The notes beneath the pieces were generated by a model, which made no database searches, was not told where the DNA came from, and worked only from the letters and a program-made list of their open reading frames with translations. Below, in pieces: positions 16,176 to 25,076 of a stretch of 59,294 bases of DNA (the stretch's first letter is position 1; every line of letters begins with the position of its first letter). The DNA comes from Oscillospiraceae bacterium. GTDB taxonomy: Bacteria; Bacillota; Clostridia; Oscillospirales; JAAYXM01. A program made the translations under genes and the position numbers. The stretch lies in the NCBI GenBank assembly GCA_017439555.1, contig JAFSIZ010000156.1, positions 1-59,294 of the forward strand, given 5' to 3'.

Positions 16176-17456
16176 TTATCCCATAATCTTTTCAAGCGCC
16201 GCAAGCTTTGTGCAAAGGCACAGAAGCTCAGACGCAATTTTGAGTTCTTCAACCGACGGATAAGTCGGCGCAATGCGGAGGTTGCGGTCCTGCGGATCAT
16301 TTCCATATGGGAATGTTGCGCCGCAGCCCGTCATAACAACACCTGCATCCGCCATAAGCTTGTGAACGCGCTTTGCTGTGCCGTTCATAACATCAAGGCT
16401 TATGAAATAACCGCCGCGCGGTGCTGTCCAGTCTGCGATATCGAGACCTGCAAGCTCTCGCTCGAGAGTTTCGAGAACAATCTCAAACTTCGGAGCTATT
16501 AGCGCTGCATGCTTTCTCATATGGGCCATAATGCCATCAAGATTCTTGTAATATTTCACATGGCGAAGCTGGTTGATCTTATCCGGACCGATCATCTGAT
16601 AGGTCATAACCTTCTTTGCGGCTGCGATATTTGCCTCGCTCATTGCCATAACCGCAACACCGGCGCCGGGGAATGATATCTTGGAAGTGGATGCAAAGAT
16701 ATATACCATATCTTCCTTTCCGTTTTTGCGGCACTCTTCCAGAATGTTGAGAAGCTTATCGCCCTCTTCATAGAGATCGTGCACACAATATGCGTTGTCC
16801 CAGAAAATTCTGAAATCCGGGGCTGCAGGATTAAGCGCTGCAAACGCACGCACCACGTCATCGGAATATGTGATTCCGCTCGGGTTGGAATATTTCGGAA
16901 CACACCATATCCCCTTTACCGACGCATCGTTTTCCACATATTTTTTAACCTCGTCCATATCAGGACCAGCTTCTGTCATTGCAATCGGAATCATCTTTAT
17001 GCCAAAGCATTCGCAGATTCCGAAATGCCTGTCATATCCCGGAACGGGACAGAGAAATTTGACTTCAGAAAGCTTGCACCACGTGGTGTTTCCCAAAACG
17101 CCATGAGTTACGGATCTTGAAATCATATCGAACATCATTGTAAGACTTGCATTTCCGCCGACAATGATTTCCTTTGTCGAAACGCCAAGCATTTCAGCAA
17201 ATATTTCCTTCATTTCGGGAATACCGTCAAGCCCACCGTAGTTTCTGACATCCGGTGTTGTATCGGCGACATCACTTCCTGCTGATATTACAGAGAGAAG
17301 GTCATCGCAGATATCAAGCTGATCCGGAGCCGGCTTGCCGCGCGACATATCGAGCTTGAGCCCCTGTGCCACATACTCTGCATACTTCTTTTCAAGCTCT
17401 GCACGAACAGCAGTTGCCTGCTCACGTGCAAGATTCTTGTAAGATACTTTTTCCAT
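16176..17456 (-). CDS. Aminotransferase class I/II, probable aspartate aminotransferase
   Basis: A 426-residue PLP enzyme. The PLP lysine is in FASTSKISFPGAGVAVM (about 249-265). The sequence looks like the MocR-like Ic subgroup of aspartate aminotransferases (SRGKPAPDQLDI and NYGGLDGIPEMKEIF near the N-terminus, PKYSNPSGITYSDDVV near 187, FWDNAYCVHDL near 218, RIAPTYPSVEEL near the C-terminus). It probably interconverts aspartate and 2-oxoglutarate, though alanine- or glyoxylate-type activity is possible. It lies between asnS (24 bases upstream) and purB (15 bases downstream), both of which use aspartate, which supports the aspartate assignment. Confidence 0.85.
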   Translation of the reverse strand: MEKVSYKNLAREQATAVRAELEKKYAEYVAQGLKLDMSRGKPAPDQLDICDDLLSVISAGSDVADTTPDVRNYGGLDGIPEMKEIFAEMLGVSTKEIIVGGNASLTMMFDMISRSVTHGVLGNTTWCKLSEVKFLCPVPGYDRHFGICECFGIKMIPIAMTEAGPDMDEVKKYVENDASVKGIWCVPKYSNPSGITYSDDVVRAFAALNPAAPDFRIFWDNAYCVHDLYEEGDKLLNILEECRKNGKEDMVYIFASTSKISFPGAGVAVMAMSEANIAAAKKVMTYQMIGPDKINQLRHVKYYKNLDGIMAHMRKHAALIAPKFEIVLETLERELAGLDIADWTAPRGGYFISLDVMNGTAKRVHKLMADAGVVMTGCGATFPYGNDPQDRNLRIAPTYPSVEELKIASELLCLCTKLAALEKIMG

Positions 17457-17480
17457 AAATACATTTCTCCTAAAATTAAA

Positions 17481-18869
17481 TTACAAAAGTTTGCCTGTGC
17501 ATCTCGGGAACGGCAAAACATCACGGATATTTGCAATGCCAGTGAGATACATGATAAGGCGCTCGAAGCCGAGACCATAGCCGGCATGGGATACTCCACC
17601 ATATTTTCTCAGGTTGAGATACCATTCATAATCCTCGCTTGCAAGCCCCATCTCTTCCATCTTTGCAAGGAGAACATCATAGCGTTCTTCACGCTGGCTG
17701 CCGCCTATAAGCTCACCTATACCCGGAACGAAGAGGTCCATTGCCGCAACTGTTCTTCCGTCATCATTCTGACGCATATAGAAAGCCTTTATCTCCTTCG
17801 GATAGTTGATGAGGAACATCGGCTTTTTCATAATTTCCTCAGTGAGGAAGCGCTCGTGTTCTGTCTGGAGGTCGCAACCGAAGAATACAGGGTATTCGAA
17901 TTTATCCTTGTGCTGTTCAAGAATTTTTATACCCTCTGCATATTCCATAACACCGAAATCGGAATTTACAACGTGTTCAAGGCGCTCGATAAGACCCTTG
18001 TCAACAAACTGATTGAAGAAATTCATTTCCTCTTTGCAGGTATCGAGAACGTGACGGATAACAAACTTTACCATCGCCTCTGCAAGCTCCATATCATCGT
18101 TGAGGTCGGCAAATGCGATTTCCGGCTCTATCATCCAGAACTCTGCAGCATGGCGCGCTGTATTTGAATTTTCAGCTCTGAAGGTCGGCCCGAAGGTATA
18201 TGTTTTTCCGAATGCAAGTGCAAAGGTTTCAGCCTCAAGCTGACCTGAAACCGTGAGGCTTGCTTCTCTTCCGAAGAAATCCTGAGAATAATCGACCTTT
18301 CCGTCTTCCCCTCTCGGCGGATTCTCCATATCGAGAGTGGAAATCTTGAACATCTCGCCCGCGCCTTCACAGTCGCTTCCTGTGATAATCGGTGTGTGGG
18401 CATAAACAAAGCCGCGTTCATTGAAGAACTTATGGATTGCATATGCTGCCTCACTTCTTACACGGAACACCGCTGAGAATGTGTTTGTTCTCGGGCGGAG
18501 ATATGTTATAGTGCGAAGAAACTCAAGCGAGTGGCGCTTTTTCTGCAACGGATAATCCGGCGCAGACTCACCCTCAACACTTACCGAATCAGCTTTTATT
18601 TCAAACGGCTGTTTTGCTTCAGGTGTGAGGAGAAGCTTTCCCGTTACGACAATTGCACTTCCGACGTTGAGATGTACAAGCTCCTGGAAATTTTCGAGCT
18701 TATCATCAATAACCACCTGGATGCTTTTGAAATATGAGCCGTCATTAAGCTCGATAAAACCAAACACCTTTGAATCACGGACTGTGCGGACCCATCCGCC
18801 GACGGTGATCTGCGCATTTGCAAAACCTTGAGGTGCTGCAAATATTTCTTTTACGTTTGTCAGCTTCAT
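17481..18869 (-). CDS. asnS: Asparaginyl-tRNA synthetase
   Basis: Class II synthetase, cytoplasmic. The ATG at 18869 gives 462 residues (the usual length is about 463-466) starting [16 protein letters not shown]; the open frame extends 45 codons upstream through AT-rich promoter sequence and is not used. The OB-fold anticodon domain covers 15-115 ([20 protein letters not shown]). Class II motif 2 is [20 protein letters not shown] (about 208-227) and motif 3 is [16 protein letters not shown] near 432. GAEMFKIS and AEFWMIEPE mark it as AsnRS rather than AspRS. A GGAG lies 9 bases upstream of the start. First gene of the operon with the aminotransferase and purB. No T-box leader is visible. Confidence 0.95.
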   Translation of the reverse strand: MKLTNVKEIFAAPQGFANAQITVGGWVRTVRDSKVFGFIELNDGSYFKSIQVVIDDKLENFQELVHLNVGSAIVVTGKLLLTPEAKQPFEIKADSVSVEGESAPDYPLQKKRHSLEFLRTITYLRPRTNTFSAVFRVRSEAAYAIHKFFNERGFVYAHTPIITGSDCEGAGEMFKISTLDMENPPRGEDGKVDYSQDFFGREASLTVSGQLEAETFALAFGKTYTFGPTFRAENSNTARHAAEFWMIEPEIAFADLNDDMELAEAMVKFVIRHVLDTCKEEMNFFNQFVDKGLIERLEHVVNSDFGVMEYAEGIKILEQHKDKFEYPVFFGCDLQTEHERFLTEEIMKKPMFLINYPKEIKAFYMRQNDDGRTVAAMDLFVPGIGELIGGSQREERYDVLLAKMEEMGLASEDYEWYLNLRKYGGVSHAGYGLGFERLIMYLTGIANIRDVLPFPRCTGKLL

Positions 18870-18908
18870 TCTTTTCAACTCCAATTTATCTAAATATACA
18901 TACAATAT

Positions 18909-18937
18909 ATTAAAACACAAATTCATCAAAAAGTCTA
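18909..18937 (-). promoter_or_regulatory. Candidate promoter of the asnS operon
   Basis: Minus strand TAGACT, a 17-base spacer and TTTAAT, about 40 bases before the asnS start. Confidence 0.5.
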
Positions 18938-19059
18938 TAAAAAATTTGGAATAAATACAGAAATTTTCTATAAATTCCAATATTCTTTTTGCATCACTAC
19001 GCAAAGTTTACGGAATACTTATTATGTAGCTTAAAATAAAGATGCAAGGAGTTGATAAA

Positions 19060-19284
19060 ATGATTGACAAGACCGCGCTGTTTCTCACTATAGTCGGTGC
19101 TTTGAACTGGGGTTCGATCGGAATCTTCCAATTTGACATCGTCGCTTCGATATTCGGCGGCCAGGATGCAGTATTCAGCAGAATAGTCTACACTCTCGTC
19201 GCCCTCGCCGGTATCTGGTGTATATCACTTTTCTTCCGGGATGACGCCGTTGCGGAATCACACAAGCGAACCGACGGAATATAG
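19060..19284 (+). CDS. DUF378 small membrane protein
   Basis: A 74-residue protein with two membrane helices (about 4-25 and 41-60). The phrases LTIVGALNWGSIGIFQFDIVA and VYTLVALAGIWCISLFF are typical of DUF378 (YuzA-like). Its function is not known. AAGGAG lies 8 bases before the ATG at 19060; an in-frame ATG at 19042 precedes that site. It is a single-gene unit with its own terminator. Confidence 0.85.
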   Translation: MIDKTALFLTIVGALNWGSIGIFQFDIVASIFGGQDAVFSRIVYTLVALAGIWCISLFFRDDAVAESHKRTDGI

Positions 19285-19286
19285 TA

Positions 19287-19331
19287 AAAAGGAACAGATG
19301 AAAAATCTCATCTGTTCCTTTTGCTTCTTTT
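19287..19331. terminator. Bidirectional terminator between the DUF378 gene and ackA
   Basis: A 15-bp stem (AAAAGGAACAGATGA/TCATCTGTTCCTTTT) with a 6-base loop and T-rich tails on both strands, between convergent genes. Confidence 0.85.
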
Positions 19332-19332
19332 A

Positions 19333-20526
19333 TTAAAGAGCCTTTACGATTTCTTCTGTATCGCGAGCGATCATAAGCTCTTCGTTTGTCGGGATAACGA
19401 AAATCTTTACATTTGAATCTGCAGCGGAAACATCTGTTTCCTTACCGCGAACGTTGTTCTTCTCTGCATCCATCTTTACGCCCATATACTCAAGACCGGA
19501 GCAGATATCGCGGCGGAGGTCGCAGGAGTTTTCACCTATACCTGCAGTGAATACGATAGCATCAACACCGCCCATAGCCGTTGCATATGCACCGATGAAC
19601 TTCTTTACCTCATAGATAAACTTGTCAAGAGCGAGACGTGCACGCTCATTGCCTTTGGCTGCAGCATCATCGAGATCGCGGAAGTCGGAGCTTACACCGG
19701 AAATACCGAGAACGCCGGACTTCTTGTTGAGGATGTTGTTCATCTCCTTGATGTCATAGCCATAGCGACCCATGAGGTATTCAAGGATTGTTGCATCGAT
19801 ATCGCCTGCGCGTGTGCCCATAAGGAAGCCTGCGAGCGGGCCGAGACCCATGCTTGTGTCTACACACTTGCCATCAACAACAGCGGAAAGCGAAGATCCG
19901 TTGCCGAGATGGCAGCAGATTACGCGGCTATGCTCAGGATTGCCGAGCATATCGATTGCACGTGCCGAAACATAGCGATGGCTTGTGCCATGGAAACCAT
20001 AGCGACGGACATCGTCGTTTTCATAGTATTCATACGGAATCGGATATATGTATGCCTTCGGCGGCATTGTCATATGGAATGCTGTGTCAAAAACAGCAAC
20101 CTGCGGAGTCGAGGGCATAACAGCCTGACATGCGCGGATACCCATAAGGTTTGCCGGGTTGTGGAGCGGGCCGAGCGGAATGCACTTTTCAATCGCCGCG
20201 ATGCAAGCATCGTCTACAAGACAGCTTGCCGTAAACTCCATACCGCCATGGAGAACACGGTGACCTACTGCTGCGATTTCATCGGTTGATGCGATGACGC
20301 CCTTTTCGGGATCGACGAGAATATCAAGAACTGCCTGGATTGCTTCGCCGTGTGTCGGCATTGCGATGTCTACCTTTACATCTTCGCGCTCAGGAACCTT
20401 ATGTGTGAGACGTCCGTCGATGCCGATACGCTCACAAAGACCTTTTGCGAATACCTGACCGCCCTCTGATTCCATAAACTGATATTTCAGCGAGGAACTG
20501 CCTGCGTTGATAACAAGAATTTTCAT
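19333..20526 (-). CDS. ackA: Acetate kinase
   Basis: Interconverts acetyl phosphate and ADP with acetate and ATP, the ATP-yielding step of fermentation. The 397-residue protein has both family signatures: VINAGSSSLKYQF (5-17) and the FDTAFHMTMPP / RYGFHGTSHRYVS pair (about 145 and 175). The phosphate-binding stretch CHLGNGSSLSAV lies near 205 and FTAGIGENS near 325. GGAGG lies 10 bases before the ATG. The usual partner pta is not beside it. Confidence 0.95.
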   Translation of the reverse strand: MKILVINAGSSSLKYQFMESEGGQVFAKGLCERIGIDGRLTHKVPEREDVKVDIAMPTHGEAIQAVLDILVDPEKGVIASTDEIAAVGHRVLHGGMEFTASCLVDDACIAAIEKCIPLGPLHNPANLMGIRACQAVMPSTPQVAVFDTAFHMTMPPKAYIYPIPYEYYENDDVRRYGFHGTSHRYVSARAIDMLGNPEHSRVICCHLGNGSSLSAVVDGKCVDTSMGLGPLAGFLMGTRAGDIDATILEYLMGRYGYDIKEMNNILNKKSGVLGISGVSSDFRDLDDAAAKGNERARLALDKFIYEVKKFIGAYATAMGGVDAIVFTAGIGENSCDLRRDICSGLEYMGVKMDAEKNNVRGKETDVSAADSNVKIFVIPTNEELMIARDTEEIVKAL

Positions 20527-20699
20527 AATTTGCTGCCTCCGTAAATAATTTCTTTCATTCGTCTTGAAAAAACGAACAATTGCAGTTAAAATAATAAAAA
20601 AGACTGTTGTCTTTCTAAAAACGCAACATATATTTTAACTTATTACACTCATTTTTGCAAGCCCTTTTTCACTTTTTCTTAAAAAGGATGTTGAATTCA

Positions 20700-21899
20700 A
20701 TGAACATTTGCGGTATTGTTTGCGAATATAACCCATTTCACAACGGGCATTTATTTCATATCGAAGAATCAAAAAGGCGCGGTGTCGATGCCATTATATG
20801 CGTAATGAGCGGCAATTTTGTGCAACGCGGAGACTTTGCGATTATGCATAAGCTTGCACGTGCCGAAGCCGCAGTACGTTGCGGTGCCGATATTGTCATC
20901 GAGCTTCCCCTTCCCTGGTCAATATCATCCGCAGAGCTTTTTGCATATGGGGCGGTTTCGGTTCTCGCGAGGCTCGGTGTCGTCAGAAGCTTATCCTTCG
21001 GAGCTGAGACGGATGATGTGCAGGCGCTTACCCAAACAGCCGTACTTCTGAAATCCGAAGCCGTAAGCGCAAAGATATCCGATGAATATGCAACCGGAAT
21101 TTCCTATGCAACAGCCCGTGAAAATGCGCTGCGAAGCATCTGTCCCGAGCTTGCCGAAATTATTAAATCACCCAACAACATTCTCGGCGTTGAATATTTA
21201 AAAGCCATTTCAAGTCTTAACTCGAAAATCCGGCCGATTGCTGTCACGCGAAGCGGCGCCGCTCACGACAGCGATTTTCCTGCAGGTAACATAGCTTCCG
21301 CCTCCGCACTCAGAGAGCTTATACATTCCGGCAAGGATTTTGCTGCGTTTATGCCATCGCAGGCCTTCAGCATCTACAATCGTGAGCACAGCCTCGGCGC
21401 AGCTCCTGTTTTCTCCGAAACGGCTGACAAAGCTATGATGAGCGTTCTGAAGCGTTTCTCTGCAAAAGATTTTAAAAAATATAACGACGTATCAGAAGGA
21501 TTGCAGTTCAGGCTCCTTGAAGCTGTTTCGCGCGAATCTTCCCTTCCCTCCGTCATTGCGTATTGCAAAACAAAACGTTATGCGCACGCAAGGCTTCGCC
21601 GCATATTTTTAAATGCGTTTCTTGGTTGCGAAGGGAAATTTTCAAGAGGACGAGTTCCTTACGCGCGCATTCTCGCCTTTAATGATACCGGCCGAAAAAT
21701 CATAAAAGATGCAAAAAAACATGCTTCCATCCCTATAATCACCAAACCCTCTGCAATCAAAAAAGAGAGCAAAAAAGCACAAGACCTTTTTGCCCTCGAA
21801 AGACGCGCTGACGATATATATTCGCTTTTTATGGAAAGCCCACTCGCACAGGGAAGCACACTCACCTGTTCACCGATTTATGTTCCGGAAAATCATTAA
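20700..21899 (+). CDS. tmcAL: tRNA(Met) cytidine acetate ligase
   Basis: Acetylates C34 of elongator tRNA-Met using acetate and ATP (YlbM family, as shown for Bacillus). The 399-residue protein starts MNICGIVCEYNPFHNGHLFH, with the nucleotidyltransferase HxGH motif (HNGH, 14-17). MSGNFVQRGDFAIMHK (about 39-54) and the INTERNAL block ELPLPWSISSAELFAYGAV are typical of the family. The ATG at 20700 was chosen for fit to the family; AAAGGA lies about 12 bases upstream. Its stop overlaps the stop of the convergent murD. Neighbouring ackA makes acetate available, but no operon links them. Confidence 0.9.
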   Translation: MNICGIVCEYNPFHNGHLFHIEESKRRGVDAIICVMSGNFVQRGDFAIMHKLARAEAAVRCGADIVIELPLPWSISSAELFAYGAVSVLARLGVVRSLSFGAETDDVQALTQTAVLLKSEAVSAKISDEYATGISYATARENALRSICPELAEIIKSPNNILGVEYLKAISSLNSKIRPIAVTRSGAAHDSDFPAGNIASASALRELIHSGKDFAAFMPSQAFSIYNREHSLGAAPVFSETADKAMMSVLKRFSAKDFKKYNDVSEGLQFRLLEAVSRESSLPSVIAYCKTKRYAHARLRRIFLNAFLGCEGKFSRGRVPYARILAFNDTGRKIIKDAKKHASIPIITKPSAIKKESKKAQDLFALERRADDIYSLFMESPLAQGSTLTCSPIYVPENH

Positions 21900-23275
21900 A
21901 GCTCAGCAACCAGTTCTTTAAAGCGTTTTCCGCGGAGCATAAAATTCTCAAACATATCAAACGATGCGCAGGCCGGAGACAACGTTACAATGTCACCGCT
22001 TTCCGCGGCATCCGATGCGGCCTTCACCGCTTCTTCAAACGAAGCACACATTATTACCGGAAGCTTCTCCGGAGCGTAGCCCGGGGCCTCGGTTACCGCG
22101 AGCCTTATCTTCTCAGCGGTTTTTCCAACCAAGATAAGCGTTTTGACATATTCCTGCGCAACCTCACCCAGCTCATCAAAAGGACTGTTTTTATCATATC
22201 CGCCTGCAATGAGAATAACCTTGCGGCCAAACGCGCGCAAGCCGGCTATCGTGCGCGTCGGGCTGAATGCGATGGAATCATTATAATATCTCACCCCGTC
22301 TTTTTCGCGCACAAGTTCCATTCTGTGCTCCACTCCGCCGAATTCACGCGCCACGGACAGAATATCATCCTTCGACACAAAGCCTTCACACGCAGCTATT
22401 GCCGCCATATAATTCTCAACATTGTGCATACCCGGAATCTTTATATCGGAAAGAGCGAGTATCTTTTCGCTTTTTTTATTTTTACGTCGAACAATAAAGC
22501 CATTCTCCACGCAATAGCCGTCATCGAGAATTTCTCTTGATGAAAACAGAACTGCGCGTTCTCCCACTTCTGCTGCTATGTCGCGTGTTACACTATTGTC
22601 AAAATTCAGAACAACACGCCCTGATGATGCTGCAAATATCTGTTTTTTTGCTTCTGTATATTCTTCCATTGATTTGTGCATATCAAGATGATTCGGCGTT
22701 ATATTCGTTATGACGGAAATATCCGTGCTGTATTTTATTTTCATAAGCTGGAATGATGACAGCTCAATAACCGCGAAATCCTCAGGCTTCATCTCATCTG
22801 CATCAGGAAGAAGCGGACGTCCGATATTTCCTCCAACAAAGCAACGCTTTCCCGCTTTTTTCAGAAGCTCACCGATAATTGTGGTTGTGGTTGTCTTACC
22901 GTCGCTGCCTGTAATGCCTATGCTCATACACGGACACAGCTTCAGGAACTGTTCCATTTCTGTCGTTATCACGCTTCCGCTCTTTTCCGCAGCGATAAGC
23001 TCCGGCACATCATATCTCATTCCCGGGGTTTTGAAGATAATATCGAAACCCGAAATAGCCGAGAGATAGGTCTCTCCGAATGAAAATTCCGCACCGAGGC
23101 CGCGAAATTCAGAAAGCAACGTTTCGTCGTGGTTTTCCTTTTTATCGCAAACCATAACCCCGGCACCTGCGGATAAAAGAAGCCTCACAAGCGGAGTGTT
23201 GCTCACACCCATACCTATTACCGCGCAACGTTTGTTTTTTACTGCGTTTAAAAATTGTGAAAGCGCTGTATTCAT
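21896..23275 (-). CDS. murD: UDP-N-acetylmuramoylalanine--D-glutamate ligase
   Basis: Adds D-Glu to UDP-MurNAc-L-Ala in peptidoglycan synthesis. The ATG at 23275 gives 459 residues and has GGGGAG 9 bases upstream; earlier ATGs overlap that site. The N-terminal Rossmann part starts CAVIGMGVSNTPLVRLL, the ATP loop is GITGSDGKTTTTTIIGELL (about 119-137), the conserved ITPNHLDMH lies near 195, and HRMELV followed by NDSIAFSP near 310-330 are Mur ligase landmarks. The gene stands apart from the main mur/fts cluster. It overlaps the convergent tmcAL by four bases at the stops. Confidence 0.95.
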   Translation of the reverse strand: MNTALSQFLNAVKNKRCAVIGMGVSNTPLVRLLLSAGAGVMVCDKKENHDETLLSEFRGLGAEFSFGETYLSAISGFDIIFKTPGMRYDVPELIAAEKSGSVITTEMEQFLKLCPCMSIGITGSDGKTTTTTIIGELLKKAGKRCFVGGNIGRPLLPDADEMKPEDFAVIELSSFQLMKIKYSTDISVITNITPNHLDMHKSMEEYTEAKKQIFAASSGRVVLNFDNSVTRDIAAEVGERAVLFSSREILDDGYCVENGFIVRRKNKKSEKILALSDIKIPGMHNVENYMAAIAACEGFVSKDDILSVAREFGGVEHRMELVREKDGVRYYNDSIAFSPTRTIAGLRAFGRKVILIAGGYDKNSPFDELGEVAQEYVKTLILVGKTAEKIRLAVTEAPGYAPEKLPVIMCASFEEAVKAASDAAESGDIVTLSPACASFDMFENFMLRGKRFKELVAEL

Positions 23276-23301
23276 ACTCATTAACTCCCCGATCATATTC
23301 A

Positions 23302-23338
23302 TAAAAAACAATCAGGCAACCGAAAGGGTTGCCGGATT
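23302..23338 (-). terminator. Terminator of the HPr-like gene
   Basis: Minus strand stem of about 12 bp (GGCAACC/GGTTGCC core) with a 5-base loop, followed by TTGTTTTTT. It separates the HPr-like gene from murD. Confidence 0.75.
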
Positions 23339-23350
23339 GAATGCCCGATA

Positions 23351-23587
23351 TTAGTCTACGATGATATCCTGAACAAGAGCTTTGAATGCATTGTATTCTT
23401 CCTCTGTTCCGTTGACATTGACTGTTACAGGTTTTGTAAGGTCGATACTGAAGATTCCCATTATTGACTTTGCATCAATAACATATCTTCCGGAGACTAT
23501 GTCGATATCGCACATCTGCGAGCAAGCTGCATTAACGAAGGTTTTAACCTCGTTGATTGACGAAAGGGCAATTTTGAAGCTGTACAT
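23351..23587 (-). CDS. HPr-like protein without any histidine
   Basis: A 78-residue protein from the ATG at 23587 (AAAGGAG 11 bases upstream). The core DAKSIMGIFSIDL (about 38-50) matches the HPr region around Ser46 (usually KSIMGVMSLGI), and the overall beta-alpha pattern fits. The active-site loop GLHARPA is replaced by SSINEVKTF, and the protein contains no histidine at all, so it cannot carry phosphate from Enzyme I. The regulatory Ser is kept (residue 41). Either a Crh-like regulatory partner or a structural derivative; the function is unknown. It has its own promoter and terminator, and is divergent from mtaB. Confidence 0.75.
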   Translation of the reverse strand: MYSFKIALSSINEVKTFVNAACSQMCDIDIVSGRYVIDAKSIMGIFSIDLTKPVTVNVNGTEEEYNAFKALVQDIIVD

Positions 23588-23616
23588 AATTTTAATATCT
23601 CCTTTCAAATTTTATG

Positions 23617-23646
23617 TTGCTATTTGCCTTACAAATAAAGTATAAT
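23617..23646 (+). promoter_or_regulatory. Promoter of mtaB, overlapping a divergent promoter
   Basis: TTGCTA, an 18-base spacer and TATAAT at 23641-23646. Its -10 shares four positions with the -10 of the minus-strand promoter at 23639-23667. Confidence 0.6.
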
Positions 23647-23667
23647 ACTTTTAGAAGTTTTTTTCAA
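23639..23667 (-). promoter_or_regulatory. Promoter of the HPr-like gene, overlapping the mtaB promoter
   Basis: Minus strand TTGAAA, a 17-base spacer and TATACT at 23639-23644. The two polymerases cannot occupy both -10 elements together. Confidence 0.65.
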
Positions 23668-23696
23668 CTATTTATATATTAAATTTGGGTGAACAT

Positions 23697-24989
23697 ATGA
23701 AAATTGCATTTCACACTTTAGGTTGCAAAGTAAATCAATTCGAAACACAGGCACTTGAGCTCATTCTGGCCCAACGCGGTCACAGCATTACAGGCGAATT
23801 ATCGGAAGCAGATGTGATAGTTGTAAACACCTGCACCGTCACCTCCGTGAGCGACCAGAAATCGCGAAGAACAATACGCCATTTCGCAAAGCTCTATCCT
23901 AATGCCAGGATAGCTGTCTGCGGATGTCTGGCTCAGATAAATCCGGATAGCATAAAATCAATCGACGGGGTGTCACTTATCGCCGGAACCTCCGACAGAA
24001 TCGCTTTTGTCGATAAGATTGAAGTGATAAACTCCGTGAACGAATATAACTTTACACCAGACAATGCCTTACGTCGCAAAGTATTCGAGGATCTGCCTGC
24101 AGGCGGACTTTACGGTCACACGCGCGCTATGCTGAAAATTGAAGACGGCTGCAGTAACTTCTGCACCTATTGCATAATACCGTATTCACGGGGTCCTGTA
24201 AGGTCAATGTCACCGGCAAAGGCTTTGGCCGAATGTTCAAAGCTGAGAGCTCAGGGCTATAAGGAAATAGTTGTCACAGGAATCGAGATATCTTCATACG
24301 GCAAGGATCTTGAGCCTAAAACGAATCTTATCGATATAATATCAACGCTGTGCGAAGCTTTCGGCGATATTCGTTTCAGGCTCGGCTCTATCGAGCCGCG
24401 AACCATAACGGAAGAGTTTTGTGTCAAGCTGAAAAGCTTCACAAATCTTTGTCCTCATTTTCATCTCTCGCTGCAAAGCGGCTGTGATGAAACGCTTAAA
24501 AGAATGAACCGAAAATATGATTCAGAGCGTTTTTTTGAATCCGTCACGCTTCTGCGCGAGCATTTTCCCGGATGTGCAATAACCACTGATGTTATTGTGG
24601 GATTCCCGGGAGAAACCGAAGAAGAATTTTCACAGACTCTTCGCTTTATTGAGAAATGCAGATTTTCATCCATGCACATATTCCCCTATTCAAAGAGAAA
24701 CGGCACTCCTGCCGCAAAAATGAGCGATCAGATTATGAGAGCCGAAAAGACGACACGTTCACGCAGGGCAATAAATATAGCAAAAAACATGGAAGCGGAA
24801 TTTCTTTCTATGCACAAAGACTCCGAGCAGGACGTGCTGTTTGAAGAAATGAACGACGGATACTGGACGGGACATACACCAAATTATATCCGGGTTTATG
24901 TTGACAGCCGCGATATCACAAAAAACGATATTCTGAGAGTCCGCATATGCGAGCCGTTCAAGGACGGCGTTCTCGGCGAAATTCTCTGA
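23697..24989 (+). CDS. mtaB: tRNA t6A37 methylthiotransferase MtaB
   Basis: A radical-SAM enzyme that adds a methylthio group to N6-threonylcarbamoyladenosine-37 of tRNAs reading ANN codons. The 430-residue protein begins with the UPF0004 domain (HTLGCKVNQFETQAL, cluster Cys at 10, 46 and about 80). The radical-SAM cluster is CSNFCTYC (about 146-153) followed by IIPYSRGPVRS. A TRAM-like tail ends the protein. CKVNQFET and the CSNFCTYC spacing mark MtaB rather than MiaB. Start chosen at 23697, five bases after GGGTG. Confidence 0.92.
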   Translation: MKIAFHTLGCKVNQFETQALELILAQRGHSITGELSEADVIVVNTCTVTSVSDQKSRRTIRHFAKLYPNARIAVCGCLAQINPDSIKSIDGVSLIAGTSDRIAFVDKIEVINSVNEYNFTPDNALRRKVFEDLPAGGLYGHTRAMLKIEDGCSNFCTYCIIPYSRGPVRSMSPAKALAECSKLRAQGYKEIVVTGIEISSYGKDLEPKTNLIDIISTLCEAFGDIRFRLGSIEPRTITEEFCVKLKSFTNLCPHFHLSLQSGCDETLKRMNRKYDSERFFESVTLLREHFPGCAITTDVIVGFPGETEEEFSQTLRFIEKCRFSSMHIFPYSKRNGTPAAKMSDQIMRAEKTTRSRRAINIAKNMEAEFLSMHKDSEQDVLFEEMNDGYWTGHTPNYIRVYVDSRDITKNDILRVRICEPFKDGVLGEIL

Positions 24990-25034
24990 TGCTTGTCACT
25001 ATATAAAATCGAGAATGCTATTTTACGGACAATG

Positions 25035-25043
25035 TGATATAAT
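25035..25043 (+). promoter_or_regulatory. Extended -10 promoter element ahead of murB
   Basis: TGATATAAT lies about 35 bases before the murB start. No good -35 is visible, so it would act as an extended -10 promoter for the murB-rapZ-yvcK-whiA-dnaE run. Confidence 0.5.
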
Positions 25044-25076
25044 TACATTGTATTCTATTTTAAAGGATTGTATTTT

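Noticed and set aside
18870..19059. T-box riboswitch upstream of asnS
   Set aside because: The leader is only about 30 bases from the -10, and no T-box sequence or anti-terminator is visible.
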